From contig JAIWNF010000001.1 in NCBI GenBank assembly GCA_025093555.1, positions 620,001 through 684,000 of the forward strand: 64,000 nucleotides of DNA, read 5' to 3'. This stretch comes from Circinella umbellata. Lineage: Eukaryota; Mucoromycota; Mucoromycetes; Mucorales; Lichtheimiaceae. Below are positions 53,063-64,000 of this stretch, piece after piece (the first letter of the stretch is position 1; every line of letters begins with the position of its first letter). The notes under the pieces are model-generated. The model was not told the DNA's origin. It searched no databases and saw only the letters and a list, made by a program, of their open reading frames with translations. The position numbers were made by a program, and so were the translations under genes.

Positions 53063-54106
53063 ACTACTCACTCCAGCCATGTATACAAAAGGGAAAAAAT
53101 TGAAGGGAGACCGTTATATTTTTTTTTCTTTTGATGTCCATAAGCGCGCGTAATATAACAAAAATTCAAACATATTATATATTACTTCTGTTTTTCTCTA
53201 TTTTATTTTTAACTTTATTTTTTATTCTTTTCTTTTAACACTCATATATATATTCAGTATACACGCACTCGCATATATATATACATATATATATATATTA
53301 TATTACTACACGCGCATTTTGTCCATCATCCTTTACTACAACTACTTCATTCTCTTTCCCCCTCTTTCCTCTCTCCAATTCACAATACAAAAAAAAAGTC
53401 CATTTCATCCTATTTTCCTCCCCTTCCCCCTTATTTTTCTTTTTTAGTATATTATCTCTCTAACACACACTTTTTCTTTGGTTATCATTTTTTTCTCCTC
53501 TTCTTTAACCTTTTGTTATGCAATCCCAATAGTTACTACATCAAACATCAATCCTATCCCCATCATCCTACTTCCGCACATATATATTACTTCCTCTTTT
53601 ATATATAGACTTTTCTTCCTTTTTTTTCCCAAAATTATTTCTTTTGCTTTTTTTCTTCTTTTTTATCTTTTATCTTTGCTTTGTCTGTTGTGGTTGTTTT
53701 ATAATGAAAGAAAATGATTACCAATATTATTAGTTTTTAAAAAAAATCATATTTGTCTCAAATGTGCTATTTCTTTTTTTAGTGGGGAAGGTACCAGGTT
53801 ACATTGACATTTTTTCGTCTAACTCTTATATAATACATGGCAACTCAATAGAATCTCTTTATATATGCTGTTCTGGATGTATATAAGGGTTCTAAAGTTG
53901 AATTGGGATCAGACTATTATTTGCTATTACTTGTTTACATGTTTGTTTATATACAAGACGAATGCGGAGAAAAACTTCAGGTAAATTATTGCAATGGTGT
54001 TGATGGACGATATATATGATTATATGACACTGTTTCTTTTCATGAATATTATAAAACAAAGTTTGAATCAGACATTTAAGCGTACGCAAATATTTTGTTA
54101 AGCTCA

Positions 54107-54162
<56 letters not shown>

Positions 54163-55686
54163 ATGGTAGTGGTAGTGGTTGATATACATCTCTAACGAAA
54201 ATTACACAACAGGATCATATACTACTAAATCATCCGATTCCTTACCTGGAAAATACTATTCTAATGATAGTAGTAGTCAAACACCTACTTCATTGTCTAA
54301 TAATATAAAAAAATCATTATCAGGGGCTCGTAAGGGCACATAACATGATGTAAATGATATCATACCAGAGTTGTATCGTAGCATATATGACCAAACGACC
54401 TCAAAACGTCGTTGTTATCGATTATCACTAATAGTGACAGAATATTAATGTTTGAATGGGTGCGGAGGAGACAAGCAGAAAGACAACGACAGAATACTCT
54501 AGAAATCCGTCCTTTATTTATCCAAGTACCGTCACCCAGCAAGACCTTTAAACCCATTGTAAAATAATAGCTGCTAAAGCTCGACACGTTGAAGTGGAAA
54601 GCAAGAAGTGCTATATTAATACCAAGAGGCGCAGCAAACTCATTAAAGAGCATCGGAACAAATTTTCCGCAGTTAAAGGTCTTGGGCATTGTTTGACAAT
54701 GTATTATAAAGATATACATTGTTATATTATCTTTTTTTTAAAGAAGACAACAATACTTAAAGCTCATGTTTAGTTGCGTAGTAATCATTTTTATTAGTCA
54801 AATTAATATGGCTCAATTTCAATCAGGTGATCCAATTTTGATCTAATTTATACCATGGCTTCCTTCTTAGGTGACTTATTATTTTTATTTCCGGAGAGCT
54901 AATGTAGTTTTCAATGTTCCTAGACAATTCAGTACTTTTATTAACGGATGTATTCTATATTCGAATACATACCCAATAGTAAAATGTTTCCCACGCAAAA
55001 AGCAACACGCGCACATTACAGGGTAAAAACAATATTACGTTATGTTGTACCATTGTCGTGCTTTTGCCCTTTTGAAACGAGGATCCTTTCTTTTTTTTTT
55101 TTTTTCCCAGGGTTGTCTTTAAATATGATGTAATTGCTCTATAAGTAAAAAATTATGTCAAATGTCATGATTTTTTTTGTATAAGTCATGATATAACAGT
55201 AAAACATCATTACCGTTAAAATTAAACTGCGATGCTTGGCAAACATTGAAATTACAGGAAACTTATTAAAATTTATTGTCTGGGGATTAAATGATTGCAG
55301 TTGGTTGGGGTTTTTTGTAAAGTGGGAAACCAAAAGAATGGAATTTACCCATGAAAAGATTTTTTTTTGTTCTCCAGAAAAACACGATATAGACTAGTTC
55401 ATTTTCAGTAAAAAGGGGTAATTCAAGTAATTAAAAAAAATGCCAGTATATTTATATTGTACAACGCGAAATAAACGTATAAAAAATGCATGTTCTTGTA
55501 TATGAAACTGTAAAAGATGCTTAAAAAGAGAAGCAAAAGAAAGGGGTATTTAAAGATACAAAATAAATAAATAAAATATATATATACATCATCAGTAGAA
55601 AAAAACGAATAGTAAATAAGAATAAGAATAGAGTTAAAGGGAGGGAAAAAATTATACGAATGAACTTTCATGAATGGTTTTGTTTA
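53063..55686. other. Gene-poor spacer with (TAG)n repeat
   Basis: 2.6 kb between DED1 and the amino-acid transporter's stop. It holds pyrimidine-rich tracts (53320-53700), TA repeats (53270-53300) and a 57-bp TAG repeat. An unassigned minus-strand open frame of 119 codons (54360-54719) contains hydrophobic segments such as LFNEFAAPLGINIALLAFHF. It could be a membrane-protein remnant, but I cannot identify it and no flanking exons fit. Confidence 0.4.
54107..54162. repeat. (TAG)n trinucleotide microsatellite
   Basis: About 18 uninterrupted TAG units, then decaying into TGG/TAG mixtures. Intergenic. Confidence 0.95.
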
Positions 55687-57200
55687 TCAGTATGCGTGGA
55701 TCAAACCCTTGATAGAATCGATTGTACCGAAAATAAGACCAACAATACCAAGCAAAATGATAAGAGCGTTCCAAGCCAATTCATAGATTGGTTTGTTTCG
55801 GAAGCCAGTTAAACGCCAATAAAAGATAACAGGGAAAATAAAGATCAAAGCACAGTTGGCAAATGAACCGATTAAACTCATAAGCAAGTCAAAATGAGGC
55901 ACTGTACAAGCGAGGACACCAACGACAACCATGATAAAAATACGGAGACAGGCACGAATGATAAATTCCCCAAATTTGCCGAACCGTTCGACAGTAACGT
56001 TGAGCATATCTTCAACATCCAATGCGAAGGATGTGACGAGAATTGGAGCTGCCATCAAGACGTGAATGGTCATTAATACCACGGCAATAATATATGGAAC
56101 ACCATGAGGAATACTTTCGTAAATAGGACTTTTTACAGTATCACCATAAATGTAATAGCCTGGAACAGCAGTCATAAAGTACATACCAGCACAAGTACCC
56201 AAACCAGCAGCCGCAACCCAAGGCCATTGCTTTGGCTTCTTCATTGATGCTTCGACATGAGGATAAACAGCATTACCGCCAAAACTGAACGAAATGGTAC
56301 TCAGAGCAATAGGGAATTGGTCCCAGATAACGCTGTCATGGTGGACTTCGGGAAGATTCTTTTTGTCGATACATGCAACAACAAGGACAATGAGAACGGT
56401 AACGAGTGTTGCAATGGCACCGAATGCACTCATGAAAGCAACTTCTTTCATATTTTTAACAATGATATAAGGAATGGCCACAATAGCACAAGAAATAATA
56501 GTCCATGGAAGAGCACCAATGTCACCGGCAGTACCTAGGCAAAGACTTTGTAAATTTTGTCCACTAAGCACCATATATAAAACGGGTGCACCGAGCAAAA
56601 TCCAAGCGTTGAAAAAAAAGGTCACCCAGCCACCAATTGCACCAAAGGATGCTGTAGCAATATCCTTATAGTTGGAAAGACGAGCTGGGGGTCTAGCGTA
56701 CAGACAACGAATTAAAATAATACCGGTATACTGTAATAATAATAACAAATTTTAATTAGTACATTTCTTTGTACAAATCGTAGTGTTTATATATATATAT
56801 ATAAACTAATAGTGAGGGCTTACAGTTGACATGAACCATGAAAGAAATAAAATAAGCAGACCAATCCAACCACCTTGTTTTAAGGCAAATGGCAAACCGA
56901 GTGTGCCCGTACCAGCGATGACACAAACGACGTTAAAGTAAGCCATAAATGCTGAACCAGCCTGACTTCGATCAACATCTTCAACATGTTGAGAGTTCTT
57001 ATAATCGTATTCAAAGTCTATAAGATTATAATAATAATATAAAATAAAATATTAATAAATTTTGCTGATCCTTTTATTTTTTGACATAAAAGTTGAAGGA
57101 CAACGACGAGTTGATCAATAAATAAAGACGTACCACTATAGACTTCGCGCGAATCGGATGGTGCGTATTCGCCCGAAACCTTCTTTTCTATGATAGACAT
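55687..57200 (-). CDS. Amino-acid/auxin permease family transporter (vacuolar AVT1-like)
   Basis: Three exons: 57200-57134, 57017-56824 and 56730-55687; 1305 nt, 434 residues. The first TM reads AFMAYFNVVCVIAGTGTLGLPFALKQGGWIG, the hallmark (N...AGTG-LGLP-A...GGW-G) of the AAAP family. YTGIILIRCLYARP and YKDIATASFGAIGGW then follow, and a run of further hydrophobic segments makes about eleven spans. IALSTISFSFGGNAVYPHVEASMKKPKQWP matches the conserved TM6-7 segment (FG-HAVFP-I--SMK-P) of yeast Avt1 and SLC32/36. Avt1-type proteins move neutral amino acids across the vacuolar membrane in exchange for protons; the location here is inferred. The hydrophilic N-terminus is short (about 45 residues). 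Confidence 0.88.
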
Positions 57201-58359
57201 TAATTAGAGGAAGATAATGTTAAAAGAATAATAAGGTGGAGAAAAAATATAATTATAGTGGAAAGGGAATTAAAATAAAAGATGAGGACAAGAAACAACC
57301 ATTATTAGTTACCTTCGTCTTATATACCGAAACATTTTTTCTTTTTTCTATTTTTTTTTAAGTGTGTTACCCAATGACATCGATTACTAACTTACTGAAA
57401 GAGGAAATATAGGTAAAGAGTCGGTCATATGGACCCAAAAGCGGTTTTCAATCGGAGCGAAAACCAAAGCGAAGTCGACAACCTCTAAAACGTGCCACTT
57501 AATAAACATTGGAAAGCAATATACAAGAATGAGCGTGGAAAAGTTTTTTTTCTATTTTCCCTTTTCTTGGTATTTGGTGGGCAGTTATTTGTATAGCGCC
57601 GAGCCCAAATTACATATACACAACAAGTGCTGTAGATCAAGAAGATTAGGTTTTCTCACACTTGTAGTGCAAACTTCCCACGGATTTTATTCTGAAGCGA
57701 ATGGAAATAGGTAAATAGACCCATTCTAAGTAAAGCTTTCCAAAATGAGGACTTATTTGATAGGTCAGAGATAACTTTTTGGTTTCTCTTTGGCAGCGGA
57801 TATCGATCATATATTTTTACTCAGAAACGAATCAGCTTATGCGCCATTGTTCTGTAGCCATGACTCACTGATTTCTCAGCGGTTCATTTGTTCGGTAAAA
57901 TACCGAAATAACCCAAGAACTATGCGGAGTAAACTTGAATTATCCCCACCATTTTCGATTTCTGAAGAAAAGCAAACAAACATAAAACCCCGGTTGATTA
58001 CGTTACAATCATGATAAACGTAACAAAACACAAAAAAATATGACATGCGAAATTTGACGTTATCATATCACGCAACTTTAAATAATATGCTACCTCTTTT
58101 ATTTATGTAATGGGAATATATATTGATTAAACATGGCTAATTTAGTAACCAATCACATTGTTTTTGCTTTTAAGATTTTTATTTGTTTTACAAGCGAGAG
58201 GATGAGGTACTAATAGAACGTTTTTAACACGTTTAATACCGATTAGATAAGAGTTAAACAATAATATTCGTGATAATGTTTCTTATTTATTTGATTCATC
58301 GAGTATGTTGAAACGGGAGGAAGAAGAACAGGTCACCCTAATATCAATATTAATAACAC
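57201..58359. other. Promoter side of the transporter and 3' flank of the hydrolase
   Basis: 1.16 kb with no gene recognised. Two copies of an AGCG-rich motif near 57440-57475 (GGTTTTCAATCGGAGCGAAA) form a partial palindrome; otherwise plain AT-rich DNA. Confidence 0.4.
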
Positions 58360-59838
58360 TTACGCAAGATGCTTGATAAAGTAAGTGTAGATTCTGTTCC
58401 AGGCTTCATCACGAATAGCTTGTTCGTGAGATCTAGGTTCAATGTCCTTGTCAACAAATCCCAATTCTTTGCGTTTTTCAATACTCCAATCATCGTCATT
58501 CAAGAAAGCATGGCCTTGTTCAGGATAACGATAGATATTGACATCAGATGCATTCTTCAAATTGTGTTCCAACTTGTCAGCTACTCAGGGTGGGAAAATA
58601 AATATTCGCACAGTTTCAAAAAGAAATCGAATTAGTATTTAATAAGCAAGTATATGACCCAACCCAACCATTTCAAGTATATTATTTTCCAAATTTGAAA
58701 GATTAATTTATCTACCTGCAGCTGGATCACTGAAACCTTCCATGGCATCCTAATAAAGAACAACAATATATTGTCAGCTTATCTTTGGTTGAAGATAGAA
58801 GAGAAAGAAAATATCGGAAGATATAATTGTAATAGATGAGATTATAATAGTATTTACTTACCTTACCGCCAAAATGACCCTGAACAGCAGTTGCACTTGT
58901 GATCTTAGTAACATCAAATGTATCTGGGGTAGTACCATAGCAAGTTATTGCAGCCTAAATTATGGATTTATAATACAAAAATAAAATAGCAAAATGATCC
59001 GTTACTTTTCTTTTCTTGTCACATGATACTCTTCTTTTTTGTGCTTCCTTTTTTGTCTTAATCTCATATCATTATATTTATTACCTTCAAAGGTTTTTCC
59101 AAAGTTGAGGCAAGAGCGAGCGATAAACCTCCGCCCATACAAAATCCAATGGCGCCGAGCTTACTGTATTTTATGTGGAAAATTATTTTGAAAGTTAGCT
59201 TTCATCTATAACCCATAGTATATACACGCTCCTCTTCTCTTTATAGGTTTTTTTTTCACTTGCACACTTTTCCGTTCTTATTACTGTTACTTCTTCCTTA
59301 CGTGTATCCTTCAGCATTCAATGTCTTGGCCAATGTTTCAAGTTCACCAATAGCAACGTTCCAGTCCAAGTTAGTCATTAAATGACTAGCTTCCTATTAA
59401 TATTTAATTACACCAATATAACTGTCAAAAAAAATTACATTTATATTATCTCGCAACACTTCTCACAAACACAACATCGAGTCTCCTGTTTATATAGCTT
59501 CGTATCTACCTCAGCTGTTAAACCAATCTTGCCCTTGTATAAATCAGGCACTACCGTCTTTACACCCGTGTTATTTGCAATACGCTGAGCATGGTTCTTG
59601 ATGGTTTCGTTAATACCCCACCATTCTTGAAGAACCTGATATAACCAAGTATTATTATTAATATTTTAGTTACATACGATTCATTATACTCATGTTACAT
59701 GTTGTTTAGCAACGAATGAAACTATTTCCGGGAATCAAGAGTAATATACATCTGTACACTTACGATGATAGCAGAACCTTCGATCTTCTTTGAAGTGTCC
59801 TTTGGTTCAAAAGTGAATATCTTGAATGGCAATGACAT
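58360..59838 (-). CDS. Dienelactone hydrolase family protein
   Basis: Seven exons: 59838-59764, 59635-59510, 59393-59302, 59163-59085, 58954-58862, 58749-58716 (34 nt) and 58580-58360; 720 nt, 239 residues. Alpha/beta-hydrolase of the DLH type: VLQEWWGINETIKNHAQRIA near residue 26, VPDLYKG, LGAIGFCMGGG with the nucleophile Cys, ITCYGTTPD, and PEQGHAFLNDD with the catalytic His. The Asp of the triad would lie in GGKDAMEGFSDPAA. Family members hydrolyse dienelactones or related esters, and fungal paralogues often have unknown substrates. Length (about 240) is exactly family size. Every junction has GT-AG ends and the total is in frame. Confidence 0.92.
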
Positions 59839-61866
59839 TATTATGTGTATACGTGTTTATTTTGTTTTGCTACTTAGATTGAAAGAAGAGAAAAGAAGGA
59901 AAAGCGCGTTTTTTTTTGTTAGCTTGGAAACTGTACTCACCATGGGAACTCAGCTTCCACTTACTAAGCATATTTTCTCGTGTATACTTCTATCCGATAC
60001 AAAATTCATGCAGAATAGAAAAGCTTTTGTTCTTCCCACCTTTAAAATTAAGAATCGTTTTAGTCAGCTATCAACCTACTTCTGGCTATCCCCACAGATA
60101 ACTATTTATATTTTGTTACATCTACGCATCAATGTGACACGACACGCCATAAAGAAGAGTTACCCAAGTTTTTTCGGACGACGAGTAGGGATCCTCACGG
60201 TCTAGGAATCGAACCGAACCAAGAAACAGAACTATTGGATTATAAGTGATATACAGCGCACAAAAGCTTATACGCGTCTAACAAGTACAATAAAATGGTC
60301 TCGTACAGATAGGCACAATGACATAATACTAATTTGTCAAAAAGTTATAAAGCTATCAAGTAGGGGATAAACCAAAATGTCTCATTCCGTAAATTTGCTC
60401 ATGTATTTGTAACAAACTTATAAGAAGCTCTCTCAAAAAGATAGCACAAGAGTAGAAACTTCGATATTGAAGAGGAGTCAATAGTAAAAAGAAAAAACCT
60501 TCAGTCGCTACAGTACCGAGAGAGAGTAACTTATCAAAAGATTCATAAACGAAACATAAAGTTGAAAATGGATAGGCTCCCATATATCTTTGTGTCCTTG
60601 TTACGAAACCCAGTGTTTTCTCGCTAGAGCTCTCCGTCGTAAATGACTCTGGAAAGTGAATCATGTGTGGGAACGATAAAGAAAAACTTACAAGCTGCCG
60701 CTTCTTTAAAAAACACTGATGACCATTGTACTGCAACCATGTACCTGTTCTAAGCTTATCTTTTATCAAGATTATTTCTTCGTAGATATGCTGATATTAA
60801 GCAATCAATAAATGTATCTTTTCATCCGTCTTCTATTGATAATAATGGCGTGTTTTTTTTTGCTATCATACTAGAAACTAACTCAAGTATATATAATAAT
60901 ACTACTGTTTATCGCATTATATCTTATAAAATTAAGAATATCGTAAAAAAAAATATCACTGGTTAAAAAAAATCGAAAATAAAGTTGAGTACAACATGCG
61001 TCACGTTACAGGTTGAATGCAAAGCCAGAAAGACCAAAAAATAAAAAAATAAAAGCTGGATGATTGACAACTACATATAGTCGATTATAACTCATATAGA
61101 CTGATAGCTTGCTATATATATAATAAATTCCTAATAATAATATCAGTTAAGGCAAGCTTATCATTATATTAGAGGAAAGGAAACGAGTGCAGTATAAATA
61201 GAACTTACTTGGGAACAAAAAAAGAGAGAGAAAAAACTATCCACACAATATTTTTACTTCTTGTTAATGATACAATCAACTTCATCACGCCATTATCATT
61301 ATATATTTAATTATATATTTCTGGAAATAGGTCAAGAACACGAGTAAACGAAGAAGTCATCCATCCATTATCATTGGTAATTTAATAGTATAATGATAAA
61401 AAAGTAAATGTTTTTTTTTTCTTTTTTAACCAAAACACGCGAGTCATTCACTATCGAATTTTTTTCGAGTTAATAGTAACAACAGAACACGGCGATGAAA
61501 ACAACGCCTTCTTGTTATGTTGTTCAATGTTACTATCAATCACTATCCCTTGGTGGTTTAATTTCAGTAACCATAACAACAACAAAAAATGACAAGGAAA
61601 GGACAAAGCTATTTTTTGAAAACAGCCAACAAAAATACCATGAGACATCATCATTATCATTATCAAGAGGCAATACGAATTATATTATGAAAAGGAACAA
61701 TTACCTATTATTATGCAATCAACCAATTGCTTCGGGATTAGGCATCATTTTCCCGCAAGCACGACGAGTTTGGAATAGTTCAAATAATTGTTTGTGTATT
61801 AGGATAAGGACCGTTCCTTTTTCTTCCTCCCGACAAAAACCTCCAACAAATTTAACTAGCACTGTG
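59839..61866. other. Promoter regions and unassigned sequence before the golgin gene
   Basis: 2.0 kb. A minus-strand open frame of 137 codons (60356-60769) is long for this AT-rich DNA but has no motif I know. From 61495 an open frame runs in phase into the golgin start; the sequence before 61867 is Thr/Asn-rich with no domain and is probably 5' UTR, although an N-terminal extension is possible. Confidence 0.4.
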
Positions 61867-64000
61867 ATGGCCGATGCTGAATCAGAAGAAGCCAGAAGAG
61901 CTAAAGTCTTAGCGGCTAGAAAAAAGGTAAATCTTCCATTATTTTATTTCTTTCAGACATAATTTATTCAATTTTGAAACAAACGGAAACTCATTCTCTT
62001 TTTTTTTTTTCTAGCTCAAGAAATTCCAAAGTAAAAAACACGTACCTGAAGAAGAAATACCACAACTTACAACACCTCCACCAAAGTAAAATGTTGTTTT
62101 TATTTCGGATTATTCTTAAATTTAATGGTTGAATGAATATTTAACAAAGTGAGCTTTCTTTTTAAACAAAAACAGCAACACCAATGAAGAACAATCGACA
62201 CAAGAATTACAAATACGCCGAGGTGACACGTCGACAACATTGTCCGTTAATACAGAACACGTTCCCAAAGAACGAGTGGCTCAATCCTCACCAATTCCTG
62301 TTAATGATAATGGTGACACTACTACGGTACCAGTCGTACAACAGCAAGAACAACGAAATGATGGTGAAAAAATCGATTGGATAACCAAAGAACGGGAGTT
62401 GCGACAACAATGGGAGGCAGATGCGCTTGCAACTAAAAATCAACAGCTCGACGAACTGGAAAAGAACCACCAATCCTTAATATCAACAAAAGAGGAGGAG
62501 TTGAATCGTACTAAACAACAACTTGATGAATTGCAGCGTACCCTGGCTTCCAAAGAAACTGAGGCCAAGCAACATATGGACTCGTTGAACAGCAAAAAAA
62601 ATGCCGAAATACAAGACCTTCGACAACAATTTGAAGAACAGGCGAAAGAAACATTGGATAAAGAGCTTTTGCTAATGCGCAATCAGACAGATGAGACACT
62701 AAAACAAAAAATTGCTGAGAAGGATGCTGTAATGCAACGCAACGAAGACGAAATGAATCAGATGAAGCAACAATTGGAACAGTTTGGACAAACTGTCGCT
62801 AACAAGGATGCCAAAATAGAAGAGCTACAACAACAGATTCAATCCATAGCACAAGAAGCTGAACAAACAAAACAACAATTCAATGACTCTAATACATTGA
62901 TGAGGAATGAATCAGACCAATGGAAAAAATCTATTACTGAAAAGGATGCACTTTTAAAATCCAAAGAAGAAGAACATAAAATCGAGATCCAAAAATTGAA
63001 CGACAACGAACGGCAGCTTATAAAATCGAATCAAGAAGAAGTGACTCGTATCAATCAAGAATTGGAAAAGGTAGTTGCTGTTGGACAGTCGATGGGTAAG
63101 GAGCTCGAACAGCTTAAATGGTCTGCCACTGAAAACGATGAAGTTGTCAAGACTCAAAAAGATGAAATCCAACAGCTCAAACAGCAACTTGTGGATGCCC
63201 TGAATGTTTATAATACCGCTGACGGTGAACTTAAGAAATTAAAGCAATTGGTTATCGACAAGGATCAAATTGTTGAATCGAAAGAGAATGAATTAATACA
63301 AACTAAAGAAAAGCTGGCCCATATACAAGAATCGATGGATTTAGAGATTGGGAAATTAAAAGAGTCATTAGCCGAAAAAGAGCAACTTGTCAAGTCAAGG
63401 CAAAATGAAGTAACATCTATTCAACAGCAGCTCGATGATGTTACCAGTGGTCACCAAACAACTGGAAAAAAACTGACTCAGGCAACAACTCGAGTAGATG
63501 AACTGGATCAATTGGTAAGAGCAAAAGAGGTCGAGATTGCCCAGATAAAAAAGGAAGTTGAGACTGCTGGACAGACGTCGACTGCCGAAATCAAACAATT
63601 AAAGTTAGCAATTGCTGAAAAAGAAAAGGAGCTACAAGAAACAATTAAATCGAAAGAAACTGAAATCCAACAAATCCAACAACAGCTTGATAACGCCATC
63701 AACACTCATGAAACTGCATCTAGCGAATTGAAGCAATCATCAACCAAAATCACTGAGCTTGAAGACGAAATCCTTCAACTCAAAGAAAAACTGGAAAGGG
63801 CTGATAATGACCGGATAAAGGCGCAGCAGGAATTCGATGATATATCTACAAAATTTAAAGAGTCCAGTCAACAAATCCAATTTAAGGATACAGAAATTAA
63901 CCGATTTAAACAACAACTTGAAGATGTAAACAAATCCCAACAGACGACAATGAGCGATTTTAAGAATGCGTCGGCCACGGTAAACGAGTTAAAACAGTCA
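61867..64000 (+). CDS. GM130-like cis-Golgi golgin, coiled coil (partial, runs off the right edge)
   Basis: Exons 61867-61926, 62015-62085 and 62176 to beyond 64000, phases 0 and 2. The N-terminus ESEEARRAKVLAARKKLKKF closely follows the GM130 start (SEETRQSKLAAAKKKLREY), the short basic segment that binds the tether p115/Uso1. About 80 acidic/polar residues follow. From WITKERELRQQWEADALATK on, the rest is an uninterrupted coiled coil with repeated EKDA, KSKE and QQLD units. Gln/Glu/Lys heptads run for at least 550 residues with no Pro break. Golgins of this kind tether COPII vesicles at the cis-Golgi. Orthology to GM130 or yeast Bug1 rests on the N-terminal motif, because coiled coils alone are uninformative. 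The C-terminal GRASP65-binding end lies outside the window. Confidence 0.72.

Noticed and set aside
60120..60240. Possible tRNA on the minus strand around GGTTCGATTCCT (B-box-like)
   Set aside because: The T arm has a mismatch and no acceptor or D stem pairs at the right distance.

Overview
This window is nuclear DNA from a fungus. Many short GT-AG introns (often with CTAAC-like branch points), very AT-rich introns and intergenic DNA with long homopolymer and triplet runs, and fungal gene types (Whi5-like repressor, CRH-type GH16 wall enzyme, allantoate-permease-like MFS carriers, UreD, Erf2-type DHHC enzyme) all point that way. A fungal Gemin6, a GM130-like golgin and one decayed gene of a type I associate with Mucoromycota suggest an early-diverging lineage, most likely Mucorales. 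That placement is inference. I found no rRNA, tRNA or CRISPR array.

Layout. 0-9 kb: Whi5-like cell-cycle repressor (+), Gemin6-like SMN-complex protein (-, four exons), a protein kinase (-) and a bHLH transcription factor (-). 9-12 kb holds no gene I can support. 12.3-14.8 kb: an MFS carrier of the Dal5 (allantoate permease) type (+).

14.8-28 kb is a graveyard of mobile and decayed DNA. It holds an 807-bp pogo-like MITE with perfect TA duplications, a multiply broken gene interrupted by two adjacent foldback elements, a copy of a small TA-flanked MITE, a PIF/Harbinger transposon fossil with several in-frame stops, and a tiny GC-rich hairpin element flanked by 7-bp direct repeats.

28-35 kb: glutathione reductase, a COPI-associated/TVP15-like Golgi membrane protein with a 10-nt exon, cytochrome c oxidase subunit 6B, a small acidic/arginine-rich protein of unknown function, and a second copy of the TA-flanked MITE. 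35-41 kb: a second Dal5-type carrier (-) with the same exon plan as the first, divergent from a monocarboxylate-transporter-like MFS gene (+) that appears to need a 2-nt exon. 41-47.6 kb: UreD, an Erf2-like palmitoyltransferase (-), bc1 complex subunit 10 and a GPI-type GH16 wall enzyme. 48-53 kb: an anillin-like PH protein and Ded1-type DEAD-box helicase. 55-60 kb: a vacuolar-type amino-acid transporter (-) and a dienelactone hydrolase (-). 61.9-64 kb: the N-terminal part of a GM130-like golgin that runs off the right edge.

There is no operon logic; these are mostly housekeeping genes. The loosely shared themes are nutrient uptake and nitrogen use (two Dal5-type carriers, MCT-like carrier, urease accessory protein, amino-acid transporter) and Golgi/secretory function (golgin, COPI-associated protein, DHHC enzyme). 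The most interesting material is gene structure (exons of 2, 10, 16, 18 and 19 nt, plus a non-canonical donor) and the undescribed repeats. Exon models were built by hand from splice signals and reading frame. Each intact spliced model sums to a multiple of three.
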